A stretch of 64,000 nt of DNA from Chitinophaga pinensis (GCA_943333125.1 CALQSB010000008.1:20676-84675); one strand, 5' to 3'; positions 10,145 to 21,441 are shown, numbered from the stretch's first letter. The notes: a model not told the origin generated them from the sequence alone. Numbers and translations: made by a program.

Positions 10145-12211
10145 TTAAAGCTGAAAAATCAACTGTGTTTTAATTTCTTCTTTAAATCCTCCCTGAATTT
10201 CATCATTTCCACTGCCAAAATTTTGATGATCAATACTATAAAGCCCTGACCACTTAAGCCAAACCGAAGTTTTTTTTCCAATCTTACAACTGAAATTAGC
10301 GCTAAATTTTACTCCTTTTCCATAAAATGCAGGAATAGAAAAACTATACAATAAATCACTTTCGTGAGCATATATTCTGCTCGAGTAGTCATACGTATCA
10401 AAAAGGAAAACCATTAAGTTTCCTGTATATGATTTTAGCTGTGGTTTATAGTAAAAAGCTATATAAGTGAGGAACCCATCACTTGCGCCTCCTCCGGATT
10501 CATTACACCTCACTAATTCAAGTCTGTTTTTAACTGTTAATGAATTACTTACATTAAAATCGACCTGAAATCTGACGCTATTTTTGATATTTTGAGTGTG
10601 CTCTATTAAAGAAGGCAAATTCAAGTAATGACTTTCCCCTTCTTTATACGATCTAATACGGATATTAAGTGAAGTTTTCTTATTGAATTTATAAGTGCCC
10701 TGAACTAAATAATCACATCCACTCATTAAATTATTTTGTTGATATTTTAACCATGGAAACTTATAGAGGTCAACATAAGCATTGACTTGCCATAAATCAT
10801 TAGGTCTTAAAGAAACACCAGCATAAAATCCGTTTTCATTTGTTGGGCTAGTATTTTCTGTGAATGAATTTGCATAAAGGGAAATGTATTTTTTTGAAAT
10901 ATTGCGCTGCAGAAAACTTAAATCGATGTTTCGGGAAACGGATATCAATGCTCCGTTTACACAAGCCAGCCCTTGATTACCGGAAAAAGCTATCTCTCCA
11001 AAAAAATGAGCATTATTTTTTGTAAAGGAATAATCTGCGCTAAAACAGGATAGCTGCTTTCCGTTGAACGTATAAAGATTATAAGGCTGATTATTTTTAA
11101 TCAATGGTAAATTGAAAAAGTAATGAACAGAATTAAGTCCTATAGAACCATTGTTTGAATTAAAAACCAGTCTTCCTCCAAATAAAAGTTCTTTTAAGGC
11201 GCCTTTGCTTTCTATTTCACTTTGGGTACGATGCAAACCCGCTGAAATTATAGAAGAAATGAACTGTTCCTCATTAATCAGCGTATCATAATTAAGATTC
11301 GCATCATTTTTTTTGTATGACCCAAAAAGGGTGAGTTCATAATTTTTGAAGGCAAGTGTAAATCCAATGCCGCGATGAAAATTATTCTCCCCAAAAGAAT
11401 GATACGGCTTCAGTGTGGCGGCTTGCCGTTTTATGGAAAGCACATCCGCACCTTTCTTAAAGCCAAGCGACTGCCATTGAATTAACCCCTGCCCCATATT
11501 AATTACAAAATCTCCCAATACCAGACTTCTTAATAGCCCTTTTCTTTTGTAAGCCAGAAAAGCGGAGTAAAAATCGAATCCTTTAAATTTATTTCTTCTG
11601 TAAAAAGACTCACCAGGATCTTTGTCCCCTGTAATTCCAATTGAAATATTTTTTTGTGAAGTAAAATTATATTTAAAAGAAACTCCCTGAGAAGAACCTT
11701 CAAAAGCCTTTGTATTACTAATGCCATTCAAATGATACCCATCTGAAAATGGCAAGGCCTGTGTCAATCTTAATAAAATATTGTTTTTAGTTTGCGTAAA
11801 GTTTTCACGGATAAAATCTTCTGCATTATTTTTAATATTCACAGTAACGTATGGACGAATTTTATTTATGATTGAAACATCCCAATCGGATATAGATTGT
11901 AATTCATAAATGCAACTTAACGGACCTAATAATTTTTTATACGAATTTAAATTTTCGAGTTGCAATGCCGACAATAATCCAAGTTCTTCCAGCTTTTTAA
12001 TTTCCGCTGTATTTACTTCAACCGGATGTTTTTTGCAGTATTCAATCTCTTCCAAAAAAGCATCTTCATTAAACTCATTTTGATCAGAAGACATTACCGC
12101 ATTTTCAATCATTTGATCCTGATTTCCCTGACCTGACTCGATTTTTGCCTGACAAAAACTAAATATAGAAAGATGAATGAACAAGAAAAGCAAACTGTGT
12201 TTTTTGATCAT
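10145..12211 (-). CDS. Helix-hairpin-helix domain protein with C-terminal outer-membrane barrel-like region
   Basis: Signal peptide; PVEVNTAEIKKLEELGLLSALQLENLNSYKKLLGPLSCIYELQSISDWDVSIINKIRPYVTV reads as tandem HhH_3-like; long beta-rich remainder. Confidence 0.75.
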   Translation of the reverse strand: MIKKHSLLFLFIHLSIFSFCQAKIESGQGNQDQMIENAVMSSDQNEFNEDAFLEEIEYCKKHPVEVNTAEIKKLEELGLLSALQLENLNSYKKLLGPLSCIYELQSISDWDVSIINKIRPYVTVNIKNNAEDFIRENFTQTKNNILLRLTQALPFSDGYHLNGISNTKAFEGSSQGVSFKYNFTSQKNISIGITGDKDPGESFYRRNKFKGFDFYSAFLAYKRKGLLRSLVLGDFVINMGQGLIQWQSLGFKKGADVLSIKRQAATLKPYHSFGENNFHRGIGFTLAFKNYELTLFGSYKKNDANLNYDTLINEEQFISSIISAGLHRTQSEIESKGALKELLFGGRLVFNSNNGSIGLNSVHYFFNLPLIKNNQPYNLYTFNGKQLSCFSADYSFTKNNAHFFGEIAFSGNQGLACVNGALISVSRNIDLSFLQRNISKKYISLYANSFTENTSPTNENGFYAGVSLRPNDLWQVNAYVDLYKFPWLKYQQNNLMSGCDYLVQGTYKFNKKTSLNIRIRSYKEGESHYLNLPSLIEHTQNIKNSVRFQVDFNVSNSLTVKNRLELVRCNESGGGASDGFLTYIAFYYKPQLKSYTGNLMVFLFDTYDYSSRIYAHESDLLYSFSIPAFYGKGVKFSANFSCKIGKKTSVWLKWSGLYSIDHQNFGSGNDEIQGGFKEEIKTQLIFQL

Positions 12212-12212
12212 A

Positions 12213-13043
12213 TTACAGTATTTGATTTGAACAAATTATTACTCCTGCGCTATAGCCTAATTGAGGGTGACGAGCACATACAAATTGAAAATGTATTTTT
12301 TTCTGAAACCATTCTATTCCAATTGCATTACTCATCTGAATTGCTGATACTGTATATTTTATTGAAATCTTTTTTTTAAGCTGGTATTTCAAAAGGGTAA
12401 CCAGATTTATTTTAAAGTTTTCTTCTTTAACAAAATCAACTCCAATAAAAAATTGATCAGAAATATCATATCCTAAACCCCATTTACAGCGATAAGGAAT
12501 ATTAACTTCAGGCTTTCTGGCTTTTAATAAAAAAACAGCGCAGGCATTATCAATTTGTAAACCAAGATTTACTTTTGAAGAAAGATGAAAAACAAATCCT
12601 GCATCTGCACTTAGAAAATTATTGCTTTCATATCCGCTAAAATGTTCAATAAAATAATTGAACCTTAAACCTATATCCATTTTCACTCCCAGTGATTTCG
12701 ATATACCGAGAGAGATCAAAGTCTGATTAAACCAATCATTGCCACTAAAATTTAAACCTGCAGTTACGTAATTTCGAAAAACAGGCAGCCCTCCAAACAG
12801 AATGACATTATTAATACCTTCGAAAATGTATTTTCGCTCACTAAAAACCCCATAAATAGGCTTTTCCAATTTTGCAGCAAGCGCCTGATTGCCTATAAAA
12901 GATGACGATTGGACTATATTATGACTTTCTGTAGACATCATCAGTAGTGTATTGTCTGATGCACCAGATCCTAATTGTGCGAAACAATCAAAATATAAAT
13001 TCAAAATAATAACGGATAAAATGAAGGTTGTTTTCAAGGGCAA
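12213..13043 (-). CDS. Hypothetical outer-membrane beta-barrel protein, co-transcribed with the HhH protein
   Basis: Signal-like N-terminus and alternating beta-strand pattern; stop codon 1 nt from the start of the next gene. Confidence 0.65.
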   Translation of the reverse strand: MPLKTTFILSVIILNLYFDCFAQLGSGASDNTLLMMSTESHNIVQSSSFIGNQALAAKLEKPIYGVFSERKYIFEGINNVILFGGLPVFRNYVTAGLNFSGNDWFNQTLISLGISKSLGVKMDIGLRFNYFIEHFSGYESNNFLSADAGFVFHLSSKVNLGLQIDNACAVFLLKARKPEVNIPYRCKWGLGYDISDQFFIGVDFVKEENFKINLVTLLKYQLKKKISIKYTVSAIQMSNAIGIEWFQKKIHFQFVCARHPQLGYSAGVIICSNQIL

Positions 13044-13184
13044 AATTTATACTACAAAATAAATCTTCAATAACGAACACATCAAAGTGATTCCCTCCGC
13101 AAAAAAATGTTTTTTTCCAATAAAAATCCGGTTGAATAATTCAGAAAAATAAAATAATCGCTTATAGTTAAGTAATTTTGTTTT

Positions 13185-14063
13185 ATGGAAATTCTAGATG
13201 GAAAAATTGCCTCGCAAAGCGTAAAGGAAATACTGAAGTTAGCCATACAGGAACTGATCACCAGCAACAGACGCGCGCCACATCTGGCTGCAATTCTTGT
13301 AGGTAAAAACGGAGCCAGCGAAACCTATGTAGCCAGTAAAATAAAAAACTGCGAAGAAACAGGGTTCAAAAGCACGTTATTGAGATTGGATGAGAATATT
13401 TCAGAAAACGAATTAATTGAATCTATAACTAAAATGAATACCGATGCCGATATCGACGGAATTCTGATTCAACTTCCTTTGCCCAAACATATAGATGAGA
13501 ACAAAATCCTAAATACTGTTGACCCTTCAAAAGATGTAGATGGATTTAGTCCGGTAAGTATTGGAAAAATGGTTTTAGGACTGCCTACTTTTATTCCGGC
13601 AACACCATATGGAATTATGCTGATGCTTGAGCATTACAAAATTGATACAAAAGGAAAACATGCAGTTGTACTGGGAAGGAGCAATATCGTTGGGCGTCCG
13701 ATAAGCATTCTATTAAATCAAAACAATGCATTTGGAGACTGCACTGTAACGGTATGTCATAGCCGAACAAAAAACATGAAAGATATTTGTCTGCAGGCCG
13801 ATATCATTATAGCTGCAATTGGCAAGCCTGGTTTTCTTACTGCCGACATGGTAAAAGAGAATGCTGTTGTAGTTGATGTTGGCATAACCAGAATTGCAGA
13901 CGATACTAAGAAATCCGGCTTTGCTATAAGAGGAGATGTTGATTTTATAAACGTGGCGCCTAAATGCAGTTTTATATCTCCTGTTCCTGGAGGCGTTGGA
14001 CTAATGACCATTGCTGCTTTATTGAAAAACACTTTTAATGCTTACCAGCTAAGAAATAAATAA
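13185..14063 (+). CDS. folD: Bifunctional methylenetetrahydrofolate dehydrogenase/cyclohydrolase
   Basis: ORF with GKNGASETYVASKIKNCEETG, DGILIQLPLPKHI, VVLGRSNIVGRPISILL, PVPGGVGLMTIAALL. Confidence 0.97.
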   Translation: MEILDGKIASQSVKEILKLAIQELITSNRRAPHLAAILVGKNGASETYVASKIKNCEETGFKSTLLRLDENISENELIESITKMNTDADIDGILIQLPLPKHIDENKILNTVDPSKDVDGFSPVSIGKMVLGLPTFIPATPYGIMLMLEHYKIDTKGKHAVVLGRSNIVGRPISILLNQNNAFGDCTVTVCHSRTKNMKDICLQADIIIAAIGKPGFLTADMVKENAVVVDVGITRIADDTKKSGFAIRGDVDFINVAPKCSFISPVPGGVGLMTIAALLKNTFNAYQLRNK

Positions 14064-14686
14064 TGACAGACGTTTTAGATTACAATATTGAGTATCCAGT
14101 GATGGAACATTTCTACACCATTCAGGGCGAAGGTTTTCATCAGGGAAGAGCAGCTTATTTCGTAAGGCTTGGCGGTTGTGACGTAGGCTGTGTATGGTGT
14201 GACGTAAAAGACAGCTGGGATGCCGATGCACATCCTAAAATGAGCATTGGGGAAATTATTAAAAATATTAAACAGCAAACCGATTCGGGCCTGGTGGTGA
14301 TTACTGGCGGGGAGCCACTCATGCACAATTTAACAGCCTTAACCAAGGCCATTCAAGATGCAGGATATCAAACCAATATTGAAACTTCCGGAGCACACCA
14401 ATTAACTGGAGCATGGGATTGGATTTGCCTCTCTCCAAAAAAATTCAAAATACCTCAAGAGAAAATACTGCCTTTTGTTAATGAATTAAAGGTGGTTATT
14501 TTTAATAAAACGGATTTTGAATGGGCCGAAAATTATGCCGCTAAAGTTGATCCTTTATGCAAACTTTATCTGCAACCAGAATGGGATAAATCCGCAGCAA
14601 TAACTCCACTTATTATTGAATATGTTAAGCGAAATCCAAAATGGGAAATCTCACTACAGATTCATAAGTATATCAATGTACCTTAG
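14063..14686 (+). CDS. queE: 7-carboxy-7-deazaguanine synthase (radical SAM)
   Basis: FYTIQGEGFHQGRAAYFVRLGGCDVGCVWCDVKDSWD, ITGGEPLMHNL; overlaps the folD stop by 1 nt (taATG). Confidence 0.93.
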   Translation: MTDVLDYNIEYPVMEHFYTIQGEGFHQGRAAYFVRLGGCDVGCVWCDVKDSWDADAHPKMSIGEIIKNIKQQTDSGLVVITGGEPLMHNLTALTKAIQDAGYQTNIETSGAHQLTGAWDWICLSPKKFKIPQEKILPFVNELKVVIFNKTDFEWAENYAAKVDPLCKLYLQPEWDKSAAITPLIIEYVKRNPKWEISLQIHKYINVP

Positions 14687-14703
14687 CCAACAAAAAATCC
14701 AAT

Positions 14704-16635
14704 ATGAAATTTAAAAATAAAATTTATACAATACTGCTTTTTGTCTTTTCAATATTGAGTGTTCATCTTACGGAAGCACAATGGTACAACCCCGAAAAAG
14801 TGAATAAAAAAGCTTTTAAAGTATACGAGATGGCTTATGACTTTGCCGTCAACGGAGCCTATCAAAAATCTCTGGAAAAACTCGATGAAGCATTGAAGAT
14901 AGAACCCCGGTATGTTGAGGTTTATTTATCCCGTGCCGGCATTTTTGCAGACATGAAAAACTATGCAGCTTCTGTTGCGGATTTCGAAAAAGCTTTTTCT
15001 CTAGATAGCGTTTTTTCCAACTCTTATCTTCTTCCTTTTTCTATTTCATTGGCAGGTATTGGTGAATTTGAAAAAGCCCTGGATAAAGTAAATGCTTTTT
15101 TAAAAATAGAAAAACTCAATCCGCAGAGCATAAAATCTGCCAACTACCGAAAAGGCACATACGAATTCGCAATAGCCTATAAAACCAATCATCCTTTAGG
15201 CAATTATAATTTTGAACCAAAAAATCTTGGCGATGGCATCAACTCAAATTATTTGGAGTATTATCCATCACTGACTATTGACGGAAAGAAAATGATTTTT
15301 ACAAGAAGGGTTAATAACGATGAGGATTTTTATGAGAGCGAATTTATTGATGGTAAATGGAATAAGGCCACTTCGGCAAAAGGCAAATTAAATACTACTT
15401 TAAACGAAGGCGCCCAGGCCATTTCTCAGGATGGGCAATGGCTGATTTTTACCGGCTGTAATTATCCCGAGGGCCAGGGCAGCTGCGATTTATATATCTC
15501 TTTTAAAACAAAAAATGGCGGGTGGACCGAAGCCGAAAACCTTGGACCCATTATCAATACAGACTTATGGGAATCCGCGCCCAGTTTATCGCCAGATAAA
15601 AAAGATCTTTATTTTTCAAGCAACCGTTTTAATGGTTATGGGGGCAAAGATATTTGGGTTACTCACCGTCAAACTAATGGCAAGTGGACAGTACCCGAAA
15701 ATCTCGGACCAACCATTAATACTTCTGCAGACGAGACTTGTCCATTTATTCATGCCGACAATCAAACCCTTTATTTTAACAGCAACGGATTGCCCGGATA
15801 TGGAATGGCTGATCTTTTTTTATCCAGAAAAAATAATGAAAACAAATGGACGACTCCGATAAATCTTGGCTATCCTATAAACACAATTGATGACGAAGGT
15901 TCATTAACTGTAGCATCAGATGGAAAGACTTCTTATTATGCTAGTGACCGGAAAAACAATAATGCAGGTCTTGATATTTATAGTTTTGAATTAAGAAACG
16001 AAATAAGCTCTTCAAAAACATTATGGCTCACAGGTAGTGTCTATGATAAGAAAACAAATGCAGGCCTCCCCTCTACTGTAACTCTTACAGAAATAAACAG
16101 CAACAAGGCTCCTACAGAAATACAAACTGATGAAGATGGGAATTTCCTGGTTACATTGCCTGTTGAAAAAGATTATGCTTTAAATGTGAACCGTAAAGGC
16201 TACTTATTTTATTCAGATAATTTTTCACTGATAAAAAATACAGTAGATAGTTTTTTTACTTTAAAAATACCCTTGCAGCCTATTGAAGCCGGAGCCACTG
16301 TTGTATTGAAGAATATTTTTTATGGCAACAACGAATCAAAATTAAAACCAGAATCAGAATCAGAATTAGCAAAAATCATTTCATTGCTTAATGAAAATCC
16401 TGGCATGAAAGTTCAAATCAGTGGACATACCGATAATATTGGAAAAAAAGAAGACAACCAGACATTAAGTTTAAACAGGGCAAAAGCTGTAGTTGCATTT
16501 CTCATCTCTAAAGGCATCAACCCTACCCAACTTTCCGCAAAAGGATTTGGAGACACAAAGCCATTGTCATCCAATGATACCGAACAAGGGAAAAGCCTCA
16601 ACAGAAGAACGGAAATTAACGTTGTTTCAAACTAA
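14704..16635 (+). CDS. OmpA family protein with TPR, PD40/WD40-like beta-propeller and C-terminal OmpA domain
   Basis: TPR region (GAYQKSLEKLDEALKIEPRYVEVYLSRAGIF), repeated LYFSSNR/GYGGKDIW motifs, C-terminal MKVQISGHTDNIGKKEDNQTLSLNRAKAV. Confidence 0.92.
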   Translation: MKFKNKIYTILLFVFSILSVHLTEAQWYNPEKVNKKAFKVYEMAYDFAVNGAYQKSLEKLDEALKIEPRYVEVYLSRAGIFADMKNYAASVADFEKAFSLDSVFSNSYLLPFSISLAGIGEFEKALDKVNAFLKIEKLNPQSIKSANYRKGTYEFAIAYKTNHPLGNYNFEPKNLGDGINSNYLEYYPSLTIDGKKMIFTRRVNNDEDFYESEFIDGKWNKATSAKGKLNTTLNEGAQAISQDGQWLIFTGCNYPEGQGSCDLYISFKTKNGGWTEAENLGPIINTDLWESAPSLSPDKKDLYFSSNRFNGYGGKDIWVTHRQTNGKWTVPENLGPTINTSADETCPFIHADNQTLYFNSNGLPGYGMADLFLSRKNNENKWTTPINLGYPINTIDDEGSLTVASDGKTSYYASDRKNNNAGLDIYSFELRNEISSSKTLWLTGSVYDKKTNAGLPSTVTLTEINSNKAPTEIQTDEDGNFLVTLPVEKDYALNVNRKGYLFYSDNFSLIKNTVDSFFTLKIPLQPIEAGATVVLKNIFYGNNESKLKPESESELAKIISLLNENPGMKVQISGHTDNIGKKEDNQTLSLNRAKAVVAFLISKGINPTQLSAKGFGDTKPLSSNDTEQGKSLNRRTEINVVSN

Positions 16636-16658
16636 ATGATTTCCTATCATTGTTTTCT

Positions 16659-17771
16659 ATGAACAATGATTTATTATATCAAATTGCGCTGACTAAAATA
16701 CCGAATATTGGGCATGTGCACGCTAAAATGCTGATCAGAAGCTTTGAAAATGCTGAGCAGGTTTTTAATACCCCAAGAAATAAATTAGAAAAAATTGACG
16801 GCATTGGTTTTGTCAGAGCCAATTGTATAAAAGCTTTTAAGGACTATAAAAGCTGTGAGCACGAAATTGAATTCATCAAAAAAAATAACATTCAGCCGCT
16901 GTTTGTTTCAGATAATGATTACCCAAAAAGATTATTAAATTGTTATGATGCCCCTGTGTTATTATACTTTAAAGGAAACATCAGTTTAAATAAAACTAAA
17001 GTCATTTCGGTGATCGGCACCCGCAGTAATTCTGAATACGGAAAAAATATTTGCGAGAAATTCATAGCTGATCTTTCAAAACATGATATCACTATTATAA
17101 GCGGCCTTGCTTATGGCATCGACTCCATTGCCCACAAGTCTGCTATAAAACATAATCTTTCCACTGTTGCAGTGCTGGCGCATGGATTAGACAGAATTTA
17201 TCCTTACGCCAATAAAAAATTATCAGAAGAGATAACTGAACAGGGCGGATTACTAACGGAATACACCAGTGGCACCATTCCCGACAAGCAAAATTTTCCA
17301 GGAAGAAACAGAATTACTGCAGGCATTTGCGACGCCCTCGTAATTATTGAAACTGGCAAAACAGGAGGATCTTTAATTACTGCAGAATTAGCCAACGGCT
17401 ATAATAAAGATGTATTTGCAGTTCCTGGAAGAGTTTCTGATCCTAAAAGCGAAGGCTGCAACAACCTTATAAAAAATAACAAAGCCTGTCTGATTACAAA
17501 AGCTGATGACTTATTAGAAATTATGAACTGGGAAGAAAAAATAAATAAACCCCAATTACGTCAAAGGGAATTATTTTTTCAGCTCACCGCAGATGAATCT
17601 AAACTCGTTGCCATTTTGAAAGAAGTAAAGGAAGCTGATATTGACACCATCACTTATAAATCCGCTATAAGCTATAGTGCTGTTGCCTGTGCATTGCTTT
17701 CCCTGGAATTAAATGGCATCATACAGTCGATGCCAGGCAAACGATACAAATTAATAGACGCTGGTATTTAA
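16659..17771 (+). CDS. dprA: DNA-processing protein DprA
   Basis: VISVIGTRSNSEYGKNICEKF, IISGLAYGIDSIAH, FPGRNRITAG, TGKTGGSLITAELA; ATG at 16659 preferred over the TTG at 16650. Confidence 0.95.
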   Translation: MNNDLLYQIALTKIPNIGHVHAKMLIRSFENAEQVFNTPRNKLEKIDGIGFVRANCIKAFKDYKSCEHEIEFIKKNNIQPLFVSDNDYPKRLLNCYDAPVLLYFKGNISLNKTKVISVIGTRSNSEYGKNICEKFIADLSKHDITIISGLAYGIDSIAHKSAIKHNLSTVAVLAHGLDRIYPYANKKLSEEITEQGGLLTEYTSGTIPDKQNFPGRNRITAGICDALVIIETGKTGGSLITAELANGYNKDVFAVPGRVSDPKSEGCNNLIKNNKACLITKADDLLEIMNWEEKINKPQLRQRELFFQLTADESKLVAILKEVKEADIDTITYKSAISYSAVACALLSLELNGIIQSMPGKRYKLIDAGI

Positions 17772-17825
17772 GACAGATTTAATTGCTTTAGTTTAAAAAT
17801 TCATTTTTTCAACTTAATTTCGCCT

Positions 17826-19319
17826 ATGGCAACCAATAATAAATCTTCCGCTACTGCAAAATCAACTAAAATTATAATTGAAGGATTAACATTCGACGAC
17901 GTATTGTTAGTCCCGGCATATTCCGAAATTTTGCCCAGGGATGTTGATATCAGCTCCATACTTACCGATAAGATAAAATTAAATATCCCAATGCTGAGTG
18001 CAGCGATGGACACCGTTACCGAAGCGTCTTTAGCTATTGCAATGGCCAGAGAAGGCGGGCTGGGTGTGCTACACAAAAACATGAGCATTCAGCAACAATC
18101 AGAGCAAGTCAGAAAAGTAAAAAGAAGTGAAAGTGGCCTTATTCTGGATCCGCTTACTTTAAGTCCTGATGCTACTATTGGTGAGGCTATTAGAATGATG
18201 AGAGAAAATAAAATTGGCGGAATTCCCATTATAGATGCGCAAAATAAATTAGTAGGAATCCTCACTAATCGTGATTTGCGATTTGAAGCAAATGCCAAAG
18301 AAAAAGTAAGTACGGTAATGACAAAAGAAAATCTCATTATCGCTCCAGAAGGTACAGACCTTAAAAAAGCGGAACTCATTTTCAAGAAAAATAAAATCGA
18401 AAAACTTCCTGTTGTAAATAAATCAGGCAAATTAGTAGGACTGATTACTTTTGGCGACATCCTGAAATTAAAAAGTCATCCCAACGCAGTAAAAGACGCT
18501 TATGGCAGATTACTGGTAGGCGCAGGGGTTGGCATCACCAGTGATATTCTTGAAAGAACTGAAGCCTTGTTTCAGGTTGGTGTGGATGTTATTTGTTTAG
18601 ACAGCGCTCATGGTCATACAAAAGGAGTTATAGATGCATTAAAGAAAATCAGAAAGAATTTCAAAAACCTTTCTATTATCGCAGGTAATGTAGGAACCGG
18701 AGAAGGTGCGCTGGCTCTGGCTAATGCTGGTGCTGATGCAGTAAAAGTTGGTATCGGTCCTGGATCTATTTGCACTACCAGAATTGTAGCCGGCACAGGA
18801 GTTCCACAAATCACGGCTGTAATGGAAGTTGCCTCCGCCTTGAAAAACAAAAGGGTGGGCATCATCAGCGACGGGGGCATTCGATATACTGGAGATATGG
18901 TTAAAGCTCTTGCCGCAGGCGCAACCTGTGTGATGATGGGCAATATGTTTGCAGGTACCGAAGAAAGTCCTGGCGAAACAATAATCTATGAAGGAAGGAA
19001 ATTCAAACAATACAGGGGTATGGGATCCTTAGGCGCGATGGCACAAGGTAGTAATGACCGATATTTTCAGGAACCTGAAGCTGATGTGAAGAAATTTGTT
19101 CCAGAAGGCATTGAAGGTCGCGTTGCCTTCAAAGGTTATTTAAAGGAAGTTGTTCATCAGTTTACTGGAGGACTTCGTGCCGGAATGGGCTACTGCGGTG
19201 CGCCAAATATTAAAGCTTTACAAAAAGCCGATTTTGTCAAAATAACACATGCGGGTATCAGAGAAAGTCATGCTCATGATATCTTTATTACAAAAGAGGC
19301 GCCCAATTACAGCAGATAG
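17826..19319 (+). CDS. guaB: Inosine-5'-monophosphate dehydrogenase
   Basis: [25 protein letters not shown] pair, [22 protein letters not shown]-type loop, [12 protein letters not shown]. Confidence 0.97.
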   Translation: MATNNKSSATAKSTKIIIEGLTFDDVLLVPAYSEILPRDVDISSILTDKIKLNIPMLSAAMDTVTEASLAIAMAREGGLGVLHKNMSIQQQSEQVRKVKRSESGLILDPLTLSPDATIGEAIRMMRENKIGGIPIIDAQNKLVGILTNRDLRFEANAKEKVSTVMTKENLIIAPEGTDLKKAELIFKKNKIEKLPVVNKSGKLVGLITFGDILKLKSHPNAVKDAYGRLLVGAGVGITSDILERTEALFQVGVDVICLDSAHGHTKGVIDALKKIRKNFKNLSIIAGNVGTGEGALALANAGADAVKVGIGPGSICTTRIVAGTGVPQITAVMEVASALKNKRVGIISDGGIRYTGDMVKALAAGATCVMMGNMFAGTEESPGETIIYEGRKFKQYRGMGSLGAMAQGSNDRYFQEPEADVKKFVPEGIEGRVAFKGYLKEVVHQFTGGLRAGMGYCGAPNIKALQKADFVKITHAGIRESHAHDIFITKEAPNYSR

Positions 19320-19350
19320 TTTTAACTTCAGAAGATTGAATTATTCAACT

Positions 19351-20511
19351 ATGGTTAAGCCTTTTTTATTTACCGTTTTTTTATTTACGCTGCTTTGTGT
19401 TTCAGTACAAATAAAAGCACAGGACTCTTCCAGAATAAGAGTTTCTTTACTTACCTGTGAGCCAGGCGAAGAATTATATTCCATTTTCGGACACAGCGCC
19501 ATTAGAATAATTGACAGCAACAGCGTTACTGATTATGTTTACAATTACGGAACATTTGATTTTGAAGATTCTGACTTTTATGTAAAATTTATAAAAGGAA
19601 AATTGCTTTATTTTATAAGTGTAGAAAGAACAGATGATTTTATCAGTAGCTATCAATCAGAAAACAGAAGCATAGAAGAGCAGCTTTTGAATTTAAGCGA
19701 GAATGAAAAAAAAAGTATTCAGAAAGATTTAAATGAAAACTTAAAAGAAGAAAACAAATATTATAAATACGATTTCTTTCTCGACAATTGCACCACAAGG
19801 CTTAGAGATATCATTTCGAAAAATAAAAATCCACGACCCGTGCTTCCGGCGGTAATGCCTGACAATAAAAGATTCAGAGAGGCTATACATGAATACCTGA
19901 GAAAAGGAGGCCAGTATTGGAGCGAATTAGGAATTGACATTTTATTAGGCGCTCCAACAGATAGAATTATGACGGCATCAGAACAGCAGTTTCTTCCTTA
20001 CAATCTAATGAAAGCAATAGACAAATGCAGCAACACTTCTTTAGTGATATCAAAGTCAACAATTTATCAGTCGGAAAACAATGGCAATAACGGGGATTTA
20101 TTCAAGCCAAACATTTGCTTTTTACTACTCTTTCTTTTTCTTGCAGGAGCAATCAGAAATAAAAATAACTTCACCAGAAAAGCACTATTAATTTTTGATT
20201 ATTCTTTCTTTTTTATCGTAGGCCTTTTAGGCGTATTACTGATTTTTATGTGGGTAGGAACCGACCATACTATGACTAAAAATAATTACAACCTTATCTG
20301 GGCATTTCCGTTGCACCTAATTGCCGCTTTCTTTATCCAATCTGAAAATAAAATCATAAAATATTATTTTGGATTTACCACCGTCTTACTTTCATTGCTG
20401 ATTGTTTCATGGCTGTTCCTTCCTCAGCAATTGAATTCCGCATTGATTATTATTGTGTTGATATTATTTACGAGATCCTACAGCATTTATTCCACTACAG
20501 GTAAACGCTAA
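19351..20511 (+). CDS. DUF4105 domain-containing membrane protein
   Basis: Signal-bearing start MVKPFLFTVFLF at 19351; LLTCEPGEELYSIFGHSAIRI...YNYGTFDFED..FYVKFIKGKLLYF, FLDNCTTRLRDII; C-terminal TM segments. Confidence 0.85.
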   Translation: MVKPFLFTVFLFTLLCVSVQIKAQDSSRIRVSLLTCEPGEELYSIFGHSAIRIIDSNSVTDYVYNYGTFDFEDSDFYVKFIKGKLLYFISVERTDDFISSYQSENRSIEEQLLNLSENEKKSIQKDLNENLKEENKYYKYDFFLDNCTTRLRDIISKNKNPRPVLPAVMPDNKRFREAIHEYLRKGGQYWSELGIDILLGAPTDRIMTASEQQFLPYNLMKAIDKCSNTSLVISKSTIYQSENNGNNGDLFKPNICFLLLFLFLAGAIRNKNNFTRKALLIFDYSFFFIVGLLGVLLIFMWVGTDHTMTKNNYNLIWAFPLHLIAAFFIQSENKIIKYYFGFTTVLLSLLIVSWLFLPQQLNSALIIIVLILFTRSYSIYSTTGKR

Positions 20512-20598
20512 TGTCAATAACAAAAGTGGATAGCATATCCCCAAATCTCCGGAAGAATTAAGGCATACCGTGTGACCAAAAACAAACAACATTAACAA

Positions 20599-21408
20599 AT
20601 GAAAAGGAATACGGTCTATTATAAAAATACAAGCCTTGATTATTTCACCTGTGGAAATGGTAAGCCAGTATTGTTAATGCATGGATTTGCAGAAGACCAT
20701 TCTATTTGGAAGAATCAAATCGAACATTTGAGCAAAAGTTATTTTATAATAGCCCCTGATTTATTTGGCACAGGATCATCTTCATTTCTGGAAGAAAAAG
20801 AAATTCAAATTGAGGATTATGCAAAAGGAATCAAACAAATTTTAATGGCCGAAAACATCACCCGTTTTTCCATGTTTGGGCATAGTATGGGCGGTTACAT
20901 TACTCTTGCCTATTTTGAATTATTTCCTGAAGACCTGATTTCTTTTGGACTTGTTCATTCTACCGCCTATGCTGATGATACCCATAAAATAGAAATAAGA
21001 AATAAAGCAATTCAATTCATTCAAAAAAATGGAAGCCCCTCGTTTTTAAAAACAAGTATCCCTGCCTTGTTTTATAACCCAGAAAAATATCAGCAGGAGA
21101 TCAAATCGCTTGTCAATATTGGCGAAAAAATCTCTTCTGCATATTTGATACAGTATTACGAAGCCATGAAAAACCGACAGGACAAAACGGCTCTAATCCA
21201 AAATACAAAAACGCCTGTTTTGTTTATTGCCGGAAATCAAGACCAGGCCATTCCATTAGCTCATACCCTTCAGCAATGTCATTTGCCAGAAATGTCTGTC
21301 ATTAATATACTTAAGAATACTAGTCATATGGGAATGCTTGAAAACCCGGAATCCGTTAACCATATATTATCTTTTTTCCTGACTAACCTTTCTGAAATCA
21401 CTGTTTAA
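20599..21408 (+). CDS. Alpha/beta hydrolase
   Basis: VLLMHGFAEDHSIW, MFGHSMGGYITLAYFE (GHSMGG nucleophile elbow), C-terminal TSHMGMLENPE. Confidence 0.93.
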   Translation: MKRNTVYYKNTSLDYFTCGNGKPVLLMHGFAEDHSIWKNQIEHLSKSYFIIAPDLFGTGSSSFLEEKEIQIEDYAKGIKQILMAENITRFSMFGHSMGGYITLAYFELFPEDLISFGLVHSTAYADDTHKIEIRNKAIQFIQKNGSPSFLKTSIPALFYNPEKYQQEIKSLVNIGEKISSAYLIQYYEAMKNRQDKTALIQNTKTPVLFIAGNQDQAIPLAHTLQQCHLPEMSVINILKNTSHMGMLENPESVNHILSFFLTNLSEITV

Positions 21409-21441
21409 TAAGTGTCGTTTTTTATTAACTTACAATAACTA

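Noticed and set aside
10145-17771. A complete competence locus (HhH barrel plus dprA)
   Set aside because: The genes are on opposite strands with folD, queE and an OmpA-family gene between; no comEC, comF or pilus genes. Kept only as a hypothesis for the HhH pair.
18089-19010. Minus-strand ORFs antisense to guaB
   Set aside because: Shadow ORFs of a highly conserved coding sequence.
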